Below, piece by piece: positions 1 through 12,048 of a DNA stretch of 64,000 bases. Source of the DNA: Phymorhynchus buccinoides (lineage: Eukaryota > Mollusca > Gastropoda > Neogastropoda > Raphitomidae); contig CM065710.1 of the NCBI GenBank assembly GCA_017654935.2, positions 24,994,582-25,058,581 of the forward strand. Direction: 5' to 3'. The translations under genes and the position numbers were made by a program. Numbering within the stretch: position 1 is the first letter of the stretch; each line of letters starts with the position of its first letter. Under the pieces are notes generated by a model, which worked only from the letters and a program-made list of their open reading frames with translations, made no database searches and was not told the DNA's origin.

Positions 1-719
1 GAATGTGACACAAAAAGGTAGGTAATAGCACAAAATACACTCAATTCGAGGCTGGTAGATTGAGGTCCCTTTTATTGGAAACAAGACAAACGTTTCTGGC
101 CTTAAGCAACAGAGTTTGCAGTCTGTGCTTATCGATATTCCAAAAATCATGCTGTGGTGTTATTCAGAGCGTTTTTGCATCCAAATAGAGCATTTTGATT
201 CCCCATCAATTTCTTCTTCCTTTCTTGGTGCTTCTGGTTGATATCAACTAGTCGTTGATTTGCTCTAATTTTAAGCTTTCCAGAGGTAGGTGTCACTGTC
301 CGGACTTTGGACGCCAGGGTGCCTAATGTTGGACAGATTGTTTGTTTTTTTAAGTCGAAAAACGTTTGATTTTGTTGAGATTATGAGACTAAAATTAGCA
401 GGAATATGCAGGAAGAAACGCATATTTTTTAAATTCTTCACTGTGGACACCAAAGCGCTGGAAGGATATAACCAACCAATGGAAAATGTTTGTTTGCTTG
501 TTTGCTTCATGTGTGCGTACGCATTTAGCGCTAGCCGGGTTGCACGTGCACAGAATGGCCATGTTGATGCGTTTTCCATTGTTTGTCTTGCTTTGCGTCT
601 GCCTGTAGCAAAATCACACACAATTTTATGAATGAATGTTCAAAGGAAGGCAAACAAACCCTCCACACGTACACATGAGTCATTCAGATGAAAACCAGTA
701 CATACAACAAGCTGCAAAC
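1..719. other. Unassigned AT-rich sequence left of the Tc1 relic
   Basis: No coding homology, RNA gene or clear repeat was recognised. Short open frames on both strands at 271-631 have no recognisable domain and overlap each other. This stretch should hold the left terminal inverted repeat of the Tc1-like element that starts coding at 720, but no convincing match to the right flank (8514-8760) was found by eye. Confidence 0.4.
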
Positions 720-1132
720 ATGCAGCATTTTAGTCAGCAGGACCGTGAGAATGCACTGTGGCATTTGTAAGCTGGATAAAGTCACCATCAAGTCGTCCAA
801 CACTTCAACGTGAGTCAGAGCACCCTCAGCAGGCTTCTGAATCGTCGTGGCATGACCAGCTCCATGGCAGACAGGCCCCGCTGTGGGAGGCCATCGGCAA
901 CAACTCCAGCACAAGACTGCTACATCCGGATCAGCCACCTGCAGAATCGATTTCAATCAGCCTCAGTAACCGCCCAGACTCTACTTGGAGGTCAAATAAT
1001 CGTTGACCAGGCTGTTCGAAATTGTCTGCATGCTGCAGGGTTATGGGCTGGCAGACCTGTCCGTGGACAGTCCTCGCACAGCATCAGCATTGAAACAGGC
1101 TTCCGAGCACAACCCAACATCGTTCCTGGACC
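720..1132 (+). pseudogene. Tc1-like transposase, N-terminal part (piece 1 of 3)
   Basis: Reading from the ATG at 720, the frame gives the Tc1-type paired helix-turn-helix DNA-binding region: a QHFNVSQSTLSRLLNRRG helix-turn-helix block, then DRPRCGRP, a TTPAQDCYIR block and VRNCLHAAGL. These are family landmarks of Tc1/mariner transposases that bind the element's own TIRs. The frame is broken by TAA at 768 and 777 and shifts again after VRG near 1063, where a second frame continues as QHRSW. The protein then stops at 1132, where the antisense LINE begins. The DDE domain resumes at about 7445. The element is clearly dead, and I infer one original copy because the three pieces join in protein order. 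Confidence 0.85.
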
Positions 1133-1290
1133 TTCAATTCAATTCAATTCAATTCAATTCAAAAATCTTTATTATCCATTAAAAAAACAAGTTTAAAATG
1201 GAAAACTTTTTTGCACATGTGCAGCAGATTGAACTAAGACATGCACATTAAATCAAGTATTAAGAACGCACACGCACACACGCACACGCA

Positions 1291-1369
<79 letters not shown>

Positions 1370-2052
1370 TGTACATAATTTGAGAATAATACATAAATTA
1401 GAGAACTACAAACATTCAGTAAATAATGAGGAACCTTGAGGAACAAATGGAACAGGGTCTGGTTGGCTTAAACAAGAATTTATTCAAGAATAGAAAATCA
1501 TAACAAAGCAGCAATACATTTATGAACTTCGAGTACAACAAGCTAAGAGCTTATAAAGCGTACTCTAATATTTAAGTTGCACAGTAAGGACTGCACACGC
1601 AAAACTAATTTAACATTGAAAAAATAATAACATAAAATCAACAACAGTAGTAAACACTTATATACAAAAAGGAAAAAAAAAGAACAGAAAAAAAGAAAAT
1701 ACACAACAAAATTAAGTAAATCCAAACTACATGAATTGTAGGGGCAATATAAAACATTATGTCAGCTTGCATTGAATCAGAGTCATCACAAAGCTAAAAA
1801 AACAAAAACAACAACAAAAACAAATGGGATTGTAAAGTCATGTCAAGAGCAGAATAAATATTTGTTTATGCAAGTTTGCGCCCCTTATCAAAGGGAAACG
1901 ACGAATCATGTTACAGTCAGAATTAATCATGTTATTGAGAATTTGTTTGACAATTGAATAAAATTATAATGAGTAGTATTCTCAATAATTTAGTTTAGGA
2001 AATGGACAAAATATGCATGGAAAAATAATTTGACATATGCATCATTGCACGC

Positions 2053-5000
2053 CTAGCCGACCACAAACCTGTTAGACCTTTGAATGAACTTGCAAACTGC
2101 AAGGAATATTCTAGAGTTCTCTGAGACATTTTTATATTTACTGCCAAACAATAACACTGCACAGTCAGTTTTAACATCATCTGGCAGTAATGCAATGGTT
2201 TCTGCACGAGCTTGTTGGAAGAGAGGACAATACAAAAGGAAATGTTCAGCATCTTCAGCATCAAATCCGCAAGCACATACTGTACTATTGGAGAGATGTC
2301 GAAGGAATAAATCATCTTTTAAGTCACTCATTTGTAGTCTCAGTTTGCAAATTATTACTTCAGAAGCTCTGTCAGGTAAATAATAATATTGTGGTACAAC
2401 GTTATCTGTTTCTCGGAGAAAACGCTTAAGCATGCTAATGGAATCACATTGCTTAATATGATCAGGAAGAATGTTCCAAAGTACAGTTGCAGAGGGAAAG
2501 AATGAGGATCTGTATAACTCTAGTCTACTCCTTGGTACAAGTCTTTCAAGGTAATTACGTCTGTGGTAGGGGTTTACTGAGGCAACCAGGGGTGGAAGAC
2601 GCTCTATTAAGTACAAGGGCACAATACCATGAACAATTTTAAAATACAAGATAATTTTATGACAACGTCGTCTCTCTTTTAAAGTAGTAAGTCCAGACTC
2701 AGCATACAATTTATGATGGCTGGTCCCACGAACTGAACCAATGATTGTCCTAATTGCGTCTAATTGGAGACTTTCTAGATCTTCTGCTTGTTTGTTCGTG
2801 CAATTGTCCCAGATAACGTCCGAATAATCAAAGTGAGGCATGATAAATGATTTGTACTTAGTGAGAAGTGATTTGCGACTTAGACGATATTTATATGACC
2901 TAAAACAAGCAACAAGTATTCGGCATTTGGACACAATGGATTTTATATGAAGATCCCATTTACAGTTGTTTTGTATTATTACACCTAAATGTTTATGTGA
3001 GTCACTTTCTTGTAGAATTACGTCATTAAATGTCAAAGGTTGTGTGTCTGCCATTACCCGGTTAGAGATTGTCATGAGCTCAGTTTTGGATTCATTAAAT
3101 TTGACTTTCCATGTTGCTGCCCAACTGTTAATCTTTTCGAGATCTGAATTTAGTATTTATGTCCTGATGTGAGTGTTTTCTAAGCCCAAATACATGCTTG
3201 TGTCGTCTGCAAAAAGTTTGATAATTGATTCAATATCATATGCAATATCATTTATATACACAAGAAAAAGTAAAGGTCCAAGAACAGAACCTTGAGGAAC
3301 ACCTGCGGATATGGGAATATATGATGATTTAGTTCCTTTTAGAACAACAGCTTGGGATCGCCCTTTTAAATAATCGCTAAACCAGTCTAAGAGCTGTCCA
3401 CGAATGCCAAGAGCAGAAAGTTTGCAAAGTAAGGCCTGATGCCATACCTTATCAAAAGCCTTGGATATATCAAAGAAAATTACCTGTGCAGTTGTTTTAC
3501 TATCTAAGAATTTGCAAAAATCGTCGTAAATACTTGTTAATTGAAAGACAGTAGAATCCTGAGGAATGAAACCGGACTGAGCCGTTGTTAAAAGGTTGTT
3601 TTCCGTAAGATAACTAAATACATGTTTCTGGACGCATTTTTCAAGAACCTTTCCTATACAGCTTAGAAGTGAAATAGGTCTGTAGTTTTCACATTTCTGT
3701 CTATCCCCTTTCTTAAATATAGGTGTAACGTGAGCTAGTTTCCAACTAACAGGGAATTTACCTTCAGTTAAAGATCGATTGAATAAATGTGTTAAAGGTT
3801 CACAAATAACATCAGCAGCAACAATTAATATTTTGTTATGAATTAGATCAGGCCCTACAGCTTTCCTACTATCTATTTTTTTTAGCATTTCCTTAACCAT
3901 ATCTGCTGTAAGAGTTAGTTGATTTATCGACTCATGAGATTCATCTAAATGGGGAAGAGCCTCTCCCTCATCAGTTATGGAGCACTGTTTAGCAACATAC
4001 TCGTTGAAAATGGTGACCTTTTCTTTTAGAGAATAATAAATTGTGTCATTGTCTTCTATTGGAGGGATTTCATCCTGGGGCATGCCTTTAGTTGTTATAA
4101 ATCTTTTTACCAGTTTCCACCAGTCCTTTGACCCGAAACAATTAGGTGAAGAAATACGTTTGTCCAAGTCAGACATATATTCAGTTTTTCTTGTTCTAAT
4201 TACATTTGTGAGGTTGTTACGTGTCTGACGGAACAAAGCCCATGTCCAGTCATAATTCAAAATTTTAGCTAATCTGTGGATAATATTCTTCTTTCTTATT
4301 AGTTTCTTTATTTCCATCGTAATCCACAGGGCATCCCGTTCATTTATAGTCACCTCTTTTACTGGCATGCAAAGTTTTGCAAGGGACATGAGCTGATCAG
4401 CAAACTGTTCAGCAGCATCGTCAATTAATTCTAAAGAAACAATAGCATGCCAGTCAATGTTTGAAATTTCTCTAATTAGTTTTTGAACATCCAGTTTAGA
4501 GTAGTTAAATATTGTGCGTTTGTAAGAGGCGTTACTACTGTTGCGCTGCTTTAGAACAATATAAGGCGAGGAATGATCACTACAAATAGGTGCTAAAACA
4601 TCTGTTGTCTGAATTATGTCAGGACAGGGCGTTAGTATCAAATCAATTAATGTAGCTGTATTTTCTGTCACACGAGTTGGTTTTGTGACTAATTGGAATA
4701 AACTATTAGTAGTTATTATATTTTGAAGATGTGGTGGGGGCTGGGATGAGCAATCAGCGTTAAAGTCTCCTAGAATAACATATCTGTGTGGAGTGCTGCC
4801 AGCCAGTTGGATGGACTGGTCAACTAGATCCCAGTAAGCCACATTTACATCTGGGGGTCGATAAAATGTACCTACAAGTAAAGTGGCTTGACCCAACTTA
4901 GTTTCTACCCACACAGTTTCTAGATCTGGTACAGACAGATCAGGCCTAGGTTTACAAATTAAATTGTTTTTAACATACACAGCAACACCGCCATGTGGAT

Positions 5001-5430
5001 CACCAGGCCTGTCACGTCGGACAGGAGGAAGGAAACCGGGAATAAGAATTTCATTATTATCAGTCGTATCTGAGAACCAGGTCTCAGATACAGTTATTAT
5101 ATCAAAACAACCAGCTTCACACTGTACCAATGAGATTTTTGTAGTTAAGCTACGAGCATTTATATGGATAATAGACAGTCCATCAAAGTTAACATGCACT
5201 GGACCTGGGTTGGGATGGATGTCCCCAGCCAACTGCAGCAGCAACTGAATTACTTCCATTGCAAAACTATGAGCTGTCACTTTAGAAAGGTCAACACTTT
5301 CAGGAGTTTTACAAACATTTATCGGAATCGGAATGTTGTTTCTTGTGATTGTTGACTTCGTATTGACAAGCATGGTGCTGAACAATAGTTTTACAATAGC
5401 CCCAATGAAAATGAAAAGAATAAAATACAA
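2053..5430 (-). pseudogene. LINE-A endonuclease-reverse transcriptase, one in-frame stop
   Basis: The single long reading frame is interrupted only by TAA at 3157-3159. The parts before and after it (757 and 340 residues plus a 27-codon link) are in the same frame. The AP-type endonuclease lies at residues 85-290: SETW (115-118), GDFNAD (221-226) and SDHSS (284-288). The reverse transcriptase lies at about 510-800: NYRPISLLS (582-590), DISKAFDKVWH, GVPQGSVLGPLLF and FADD (740-743). The C-terminal part has a Cys/His-type knuckle (CACGF...HFLLYCP). The N-terminus is hydrophobic, and residues 67-77 read LAGDIHPNPGP, a 2A-like motif. Such proteins nick target DNA and prime reverse transcription of their own RNA. 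The start at 5430 is the first ATG of the frame. The clade assignment (CR1/Crack/Jockey group) is by overall resemblance only. Confidence 0.88.
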
Positions 5431-5824
5431 GGAAAAGTTAAAAAAAACCTGTAGAAAACGGTCCAGGTTTAGATCACCAAATCAACAGGTATGGCCAGAA
5501 AATAGCAACTGAAATTCAGGTAAATAAAGGCATTTAGGAAGACAAAAAGATATTTAGACAAAATTATTCTTTACAAGTTGCAATTAAAGCAAAAATTCCA
5601 CCCAAAATGACAATCAAACCTTCTGCTCAAACACGCCGAAAAACTAAACAAATAACAGGGGTCACAGTGAATCGGCAGATTTCTTTATACTACCATGACG
5701 TATAGAATGAAACACCGTAAAAGTAAAGACTGAAACATCATATTCACGTTAGTTAGGAAACATTACATAGTTTCAATACCCCCTCGTCAGTTAGGCTACA
5801 ATAAACGCTGAACCCATAACTCTC

Positions 5825-5972
<148 letters not shown>

Positions 5973-6427
5973 TCGTTCACCAAGTGTTAAGTTCATGGAA
6001 GATGCCGATGTCGACATATCGATCAATAAGGTCATCACTGGTGATCACTATCTGCAATCACGACGATTCCCATTAACATCTATATTGACTTTTGTCAACA
6101 TCAACATCGGCGCTCAATATGAAGACAATAATATCAACACAGCCGGTATCAATAAGTAACTAATGATAGTTTCAATTAATAGAATTACCATCGGCATAAT
6201 TTTTGTATGTAGGATGAATGAAACAATTAACAATCGATATCGAAATAGTTAACAACATACATTCAGCCGATAGTTCATATACATTCAGGTCGATGGTGAC
6301 CACAAAAATGTGATGGCAACACGTAGTGTCATCCAATCAAGAAAGACAACCCGTGAGGGACAGGCCAATGGCTCCACCACATCATCTCTACAACTACACA
6401 CCTCACCAACCCGGTTAACGTGCAGGG

Positions 6428-6488
6428 ACACACACACACACATACACGCTCGCACGCACGCACGCACGCACGCACACACGCGCGCACA
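6428..6488. repeat. CA/GCAC mixed microsatellite
   Basis: Short CA and GCAC repeats. No associated gene. Confidence 0.85.
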
Positions 6489-7076
6489 CCAAGAACAAAA
6501 AACCCGAACGACCGAACGGACCCGAGACACCTGCGTTATGATTTAAATGGAATCACTAATGTTGCACGTACTTCGTAGGCATCTCGGATCCGACGGCCGA
6601 ACGACTCCAGGGCACGCGCACCCACCCTCTCCCATCATGTTTGGTAGTGGTGATATCGGTACACATGCAAGAGGGTGCGCGCACTCATAATACATTCATG
6701 ATCGGCCACAAAGAATGAACACCTTTGGCGTGTGAGCACGCATACATAATACATTTGCTTGACCTACCACATTGCCTTCCCAACAACTGGTCATTGACTT
6801 GAATGTAACAATATACAGATTTTAACACCTGTGTTCACGTTGGAAAATTTTCACATCATAACAAACAACGAAAATGCATGTCGACAACAGTAATATCCGT
6901 TACGTGCAGCGACTGGCATTATCGCTACAGTTTCATTGTTATGCCATATGACACGATAGCTATCAATCAATACGTATCAGTCAATCAACAGTCTTTCAAT
7001 CTATTAATCAAAGAAGCTGCATTCCATGAACACACATAGACACACATTCACATGGGCAAACTCACTCATACTCGCA

Positions 7077-7097
7077 CGCACACGCACACGCACACGC

Positions 7098-7182
<85 letters not shown>
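7077..7182. repeat. (CA)n microsatellite with (CACACG)n start
   Basis: The left part alternates CACACG. The right part is pure CA. Confidence 0.95.
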
Positions 7183-7186
<4 letters not shown>

Positions 7187-7444
7187 CATTCAGACATACA
7201 TAGATATCTACAATATTTCCACCGTTGATTTCAATCTAGTACTAATAATGATACATCACCGTTGATATGCCATAGTTACATGAATTCATTGGCCAGATGC
7301 CTTTCACAATTTCAGAAACCAGCTTCCAAACAACCTTGTAAAGACTAAAGGTCAATGACAGCATTGTCAAGGTAACCAATCATTACCAACATCGTGATCA
7401 CTAGGTAGGCCTGACAGGCCTATCGACAAGCAAATAACACGAAG

Positions 7445-7756
7445 GACACATGTAAACACAGACACAGGGTCTGGTTCACTGATGAGTCACTTTTCCTGCT
7501 TCGGCGCCATGACAGGAGGAGGAGGGAGTATCGCAGATGTAGTGAGCGCTACGCCCAGGACTGCGTGGATGAGGCGCCTGCCTATGGTGGTGGAGGCGGC
7601 ATGGTGTGGGGGGGGGGGGCATCCTCTTTGCTGGCAGGAGCCCCCTGGTGCCAGTCCAAGGCGCACTGAGCGCCCAGCGGTGTGTGGCAGAAATTGTCCA
7701 GCCTCATGTCCTGCCTTTTATGGCTGGCTCTTGCCCTCTGTTTCAACAGGACAACG
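7445..7756 (+). pseudogene. Tc1-like transposase, first half of DDE domain (piece 2 of 3)
   Basis: The frame from GTC at 7469 reads VWFTDES with the first catalytic Asp, then a long Arg-rich stretch, ERYAQDCVDEAPAYGGGGGMVWGG, a PLVPVQGALSAQRCV block, VQPHVLPF and FQQDN with the second catalytic Asp. These are standard Tc1 DDE-domain landmarks in order. A G-run at 7609-7619 shifts the frame. The reading stops inside the codon after QQDN (7756), where a short LINE tail is inserted. The partner halves are at 720-1132 and 8231-8513. Confidence 0.85.
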
Positions 7757-8230
7757 TCGGGAAATGTACGAACCAAGCATAAAGCCAGGAAGATTGCAAA
7801 TGACATCTCCTATGTTTTCAACAAACATTATGAACAATTAACTTCTGGACGCCTTTACAAATTTTTAAAGGCAACTCCAGAGCACAGAAATCCTTTATCC
7901 CCAGATCCATCCACCTCCTAAACTCATGATCCTTTTTCGGCTTAAATGTGTGTTCATCGTGTTAAAAGAAACTGTGTGTGCATATCCTTAGAGTTGCATG
8001 TATTCACATGTGATGTGTATTTTAAGCGTGTATTACGTGTAACCTTAAAATATGTACATTATACTCACGCATGCTAAATGTCTATGTCTGTATACATTTT
8101 ATGCGTCTTTGTTGTACTCATGTGAATGTGCTTATATTCATGAATGCTGAATGTCGATGTCTCTGTTATTCTGGCATCTGAATGAAATTTTCTGAGATAA
8201 TAAAGTGATTTTGATTTGATTTCATTTGAT
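7757..8230 (+). mobile_element. 5'-truncated LINE-B fragment inserted in the Tc1 gene
   Basis: The left half encodes the last residues of a LINE reverse-transcriptase protein: KHYEQLTSGRLYKFL, then, after a one-base deletion near 7889, the typical end HRNSFIPRSIHLLNS before a stop. A 3' UTR of about 300 bp follows, ending in AATAAAGTGATTTTGATTTG with a (TTTGAT)n-like tail at 8197-8230. The tail abuts the remainder of the Tc1 transposase, so both insertion borders are visible. Heavy 5' truncation is normal for target-primed reverse transcription. Confidence 0.75.
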
Positions 8231-8513
8231 ACTGCACGATTCACAATGTAGCCCCCCGCCGATAACAACGTGAACATCATTCCCTGGCCCTCCATGTCGC
8301 CAGATCTGAACCCGATCGAGCACATTTGGGATGTACTGGACAGACGAGTCCGAGCGAGAGTGCACGTCCGTTGCAACCGTGAATGAGCTGTTGACAGCAC
8401 CCCAGGAGGAGTGCGACAGCATGCCAGCAGAGGTGATCCGCAATGTGATCCGTTCCATGCCAGCCAGGTGCCGGGCTGTTGCTACCTCAGGTGGAGGACA
8501 TACGCCTTACTGA
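8231..8513 (+). pseudogene. Tc1-like transposase, C-terminal part (piece 3 of 3)
   Basis: Contains NVNIIPWPSMSPDLNPIEH with the third catalytic acidic residue (Glu of PIEH), then IWDVLDRRVRARV. After a frameshift near 8375 comes the family C-terminus: VNELLTAPQEEC, IRNVIRSMPARCRAV and GGHTPY before TGA at about 8511. An in-frame stop and a small deletion lie just after the insertion point. The true protein end is preserved. Confidence 0.85.
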
Positions 8514-8975
8514 GTCTTCGTTGCTTGGAACAGTCAGTCTCAACAATGTCAACTGTTTGGACACTTTAAATGAAAATGGAATTGATGACCTATGAAACAA
8601 ACACAAATATGACCTGAAATTTACTTTTGAATCGATTTTTTTTTTAGAAATTAATGACATTTTAAATAAATTTTCTTCTACAAACGTATTGTCACAAACG
8701 TGAATGCACTAACTTTGGCGTGCATGCACTAACTTAAACGGGCGCAGTTTCAGCTTGAACGCAGAATATCTTTAGCTGCTTGTTTGCTTCTGAGTGTTGC
8801 ACGTGAAAGTTGCATTTCAATTTAACTCTTGTTTTTCTGATACTTAGAGCAAGTCGATTTTTCTTCAGTTCTGTATCTGGTTGTCAATGCAGAAGGTTGA
8901 ATGAGAAACAAACTCCGTCCTCTAGTTGTTGTGTTAGGAGGATGACGGGATTGGTGTTTCTAACCCAGTAACAAG
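8514..8975. other. Unassigned sequence right of the Tc1 relic
   Basis: AT-rich with no coding homology. It should contain the right TIR of the Tc1-like element. A short direct repeat (GTGAATGCACTAACTT and GTGCATGCACTAACTT, 8698-8735) is visible. Confidence 0.35.
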
Positions 8976-9415
8976 AGCACTGGGGTGCAATTACCCTCGT
9001 ACATTTCTCATCTCTCCCCACATGTTCACACCTGTCTTTCGTACCAAACATTAAGCTGTATTTTATCAACTTTTTTAGATAATTATCTTTGTTGAATAAT
9101 TAATCGCAGTCATGATAAAGGCTATTATCTAATAGGACCCTCCCCCCCCCCCCCCCCCCGCACCCTCCCCCCCCCCCCCCTCCCCCTCCCCCCCCCCCCC
9201 CCCCCCACCCTCCCCCCCCCCCCCCCCCCCCCCTATGTATTGCAGTGCACACACAACAGCCGCGGAGCATTTGTCACAGTCCTGGTTCATTGCGTTTTTT
9301 CCCGTCTTGTCTTTATCTTCTACTATTATTTATGCATGTTTAATTATGTAAATGGATGATAATTAGCGTTAAATATAGTAAACAAAAGAGGATGAAGTAC
9401 TCAATCTGCAGTAAG
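8976..9415 (+). repeat. Dispersed repeat family C, copy 1
   Basis: About 430 bp nearly collinear with 14410-14790. Shared blocks include ACCAAACATTAAGCTGTATT, GAATAATTAATCGCAGTCAT, a poly-C tract, CAGTCCTGGTTCATTGCG and GAGGATGAAGTACTCAAT at the right edge. The central poly-C tract (9137-9233) is much longer here than in copy 2. A diverged copy forms the palindrome at 41985-42372. No coding capacity; the mobile class is unknown. Confidence 0.8.
9137..9233. repeat. Poly-C tract
   Basis: About 95 bp of C with scattered T and A, inside dispersed repeat C. The length is probably unreliable in the assembly. Confidence 0.85.
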
Positions 9416-10372
9416 AAAGGCAAGACTACAAACATGGAAACAACCGATAAATGGAGAAATGCACATGTTTACCTTTACCGATTATTGTATATTGTAGTAT
9501 TGTATTATGAGATGAATGTATACTATTTTGTGCAGAACGAAATACTTTTGAAAAAGACGTTCGTTGTTTGTGTTCTGCATTTCATAAATGTAAGTAAGTA
9601 CTCAAGGGAGACAATATTTGGAAGTCGTTTTTGCATATGTAGTTCTTGAATAATGCTCGACTGTTTAATGTATTGCATTTGTATTTTCTATCAGTAAAAT
9701 ATTTCTTGGTTTTACATTTTGTCTCGATGATATATCAATTTTTCGCATGAATGAGTAGAGGGGTAAATTATGGGGAGTTAACTTCAGGCATATGGACTGA
9801 AGAATGTGTGCATAGTTTTCAGTGCTGGGTCTAGGAGTCAGGACACGTCACGGAGGGCTGGCTGGAGGGTTCTCAACTCTACACCATGAGCCAGCCTCGC
9901 CGACTGAACCTGTGTGCCTGATGCTTCCCTGCACTGCTGAATGGTCGTCAACATACCTGCATCGCTGGCGACCTTGATGTGGTCACTGGTGTGTGGCCTT
10001 GGTGTGGCTACACTCCCTTACGTGTGGCCTAGGCGTGGCTGTACCTAAATTTGCAAGTTACCGTCGTCTCGTCTGCATCTTCGAGATGGTGAACCCTTTG
10101 GGGGGGGGGGATAGCAATGAGTGCCGAGTTGGTGTTTGAGATAACTGTGAGTTGTCTGCTGTGAGGCATCTGAGTGGTGCCGATTCTCCCCTTCGTTGTC
10201 CCTCTCAAAGTCGTCGTCCCCTTCTCTCTTCCCCAGCGTTCGTCGTCTACAAGGTGACATCAAACTGTAACAGTGTCTTCGTCGTCATCGTCTTCAGTGT
10301 CTTCATCGTTCAGCGTTTCTTAACAGAACTTTCATTAGTGTGTTTATTACTTGTTAATTGTATCTCAATATT
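9416..10372. other. No gene recognised
   Basis: An open frame at 9356-9649 has no recognisable domain. The interval 9840-10060 contains repeated GTGTGGC-type words (TGTGGCCTTGGTGTGGCTAC, CGTGTGGCCTAGGCGTGGC) but no clear family. Confidence 0.4.
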
Positions 10373-10470
10373 TATAATAATAATAATAATAATAATAATA
10401 CATAGTATTTATATAGTGCCTTTCTTTAGAATTAAACTCCAGGCGCTCACATTCACTGATTCACACGCAA
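10373..10470 (-). repeat. L2-type LINE 3' tail, (ATA)n end
   Basis: (ATA)n followed on the plus strand by TATTTATATAGTGCC and CCAGGCGCTCACA. Read on the minus strand this is the usual end of marine L2/CR1 LINEs and their SINEs: an AGCGC-type box, a TATATAA-like stretch, then (ATT)n. Similar tails are seen at 40115-40200 and 58785-58850. Confidence 0.5.
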
Positions 10471-11649
10471 TTGGGCTAACATACACATTCATTCGATTAT
10501 CATCTAATATATCATTTGTATCTGAATATTTTGCTTGCTTTATTGGCTTTAAATTTATTATTGTCTTTTGTTTGCATTATTTGGCGCGTTGTGTGAATGA
10601 GGCCTGAAAAGGAAATATTTTTTTATTCAACAAACAGACGCACACGAGCATTCTATAAACCAGTCTGTAACAAGTATGCGTTTCTTTGTTTGGACAGTAA
10701 CAGTACAGTTTGTTACTCAACACTCTTTTACTTCAGCGAATCTGTATGATCAACTATCAAATTAAAACATGAGTCTTTTCTGGCATTGCAGTACCTCGAG
10801 GGTCGACCCACTATCTGTATTAATAATTAAAAAAATGTCCAATACGAGGTGGGTGGAAGCTTAACACATTTTGTTCTTTTTATCCGAACTGTTAGTAGCG
10901 AGAAGTACGACACAGCCATTGATTAATAGCCGTGCACAACATTAAGTCATGGAAACAAAGTTTCAAAGTTTCAAATTTATTTCCAAAAAAGCCCCATGGG
11001 GGTGCATGGAAGAGAAAAAACAACTTGTGTGTGCAGGATTGGTCACACCAATGGGCGTGAATGTAGGTGCACTCCTGCGTGTGTGTCAGTGTGTGATTGT
11101 AAGTGTAGTATTATGCTTCTGAGCACGAGAGTGGTTTTGTTTCTTGCGCGTCTTTCAATTTATCGTGATTTATTCGTTCGGACGTTGTGGTGAATCTTTT
11201 CCCTTGATGATCATGTAAATATTTCGAAATAAAACATTTGCAGTATCTGCAGCTTGTTGGAACCTTTAAAAGAAAAACAATCAAAAAATCAAAACAAAAA
11301 AAACAAATTTGTTTTGGCCATATTTGGCCATTATTATCACCACTACTTGTTGACACTTCCGGTACGAATTCAGTATTGCAATGTTACTCTTTAGTAAACA
11401 CTGAAAAAATGAATGTATTCTATGAAGCCGTTTTTAAATTATTGAAGGTATAGTTGATGGTGTATTAATTAAATTGCAATGGTTGATATTACGTGCATAA
11501 TTGTTTTATGTTGCATATACGCACACACGCACACAGAATGAATGGTCAGTACACCAAACTCTACGTCATACAGAAACCCAGACACTTATGTATCGAACTA
11601 ACACACTAAACTATACCGAAGAAAAATGTCCATCTTAGATCATCAGAGT
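10471..11649. other. No gene recognised
   Basis: AT-rich. The open frames at 10996-11453 lack recognisable domains and overlap on both strands. A short CA run is at 11519-11537. Confidence 0.4.
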
Positions 11650-11769
11650 GGTGTAGAGTGGCACAGTGGTATCGCGTTCGCTTCGTGTCAAGTAAACCCG
11701 AGTTCGAACCTGGGTACAGGGGATTTTTTCCTCTCATTCTGCAATAGGCCTTAACGGTCTGAACGTGGA

Positions 11770-11800
<31 letters not shown>

Positions 11801-12048
11801 CGTGTGCCCATGCACTTAGCATACGTTAAACCCAGTGGCAGCTAAAAAGTTGTCATTTGGTCAAAATTTACCACCACCCCCCCCCCCCCCCCTCTCATCA
11901 GTGACAAAAATCGCATGCAAAAAAACCAAAACAACATTGGGTGGCGCGCCTCTGGCTGCGACGCGCTCTCCAGGTGGGAGCAACCCGAATTTCACAGAGA
12001 CGCCTCTGTGACTATAAAGTACCTAATACCTAATACCTAATACCTAAT
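11650..12048 (+). mobile_element. tRNA-derived SINE, copy 1
   Basis: The 5' head looks like a tRNA: an A-box-like TGGCACAGTGGT and a B-box-like GAGTTCGAACCTGG, which would form an internal RNA polymerase III promoter. It is followed by a conserved central segment (TCGGATGAGACGATAAACC), a poly-C tract, a GCGACGCGCTCTCC block, a small hairpin (CACAGAGACGCCTCTGTG) and a (TACCTAA)n tail at 12019-12048. The copy at 27898-28544 shares the same central and 3' blocks, which supports a mobile family. It is non-autonomous; its partner LINE was not identified. Confidence 0.8.

Noticed and set aside
290..631. 113- and 116-codon frames on opposite strands
   Set aside because: Mirror frames without domain or codon-use support.
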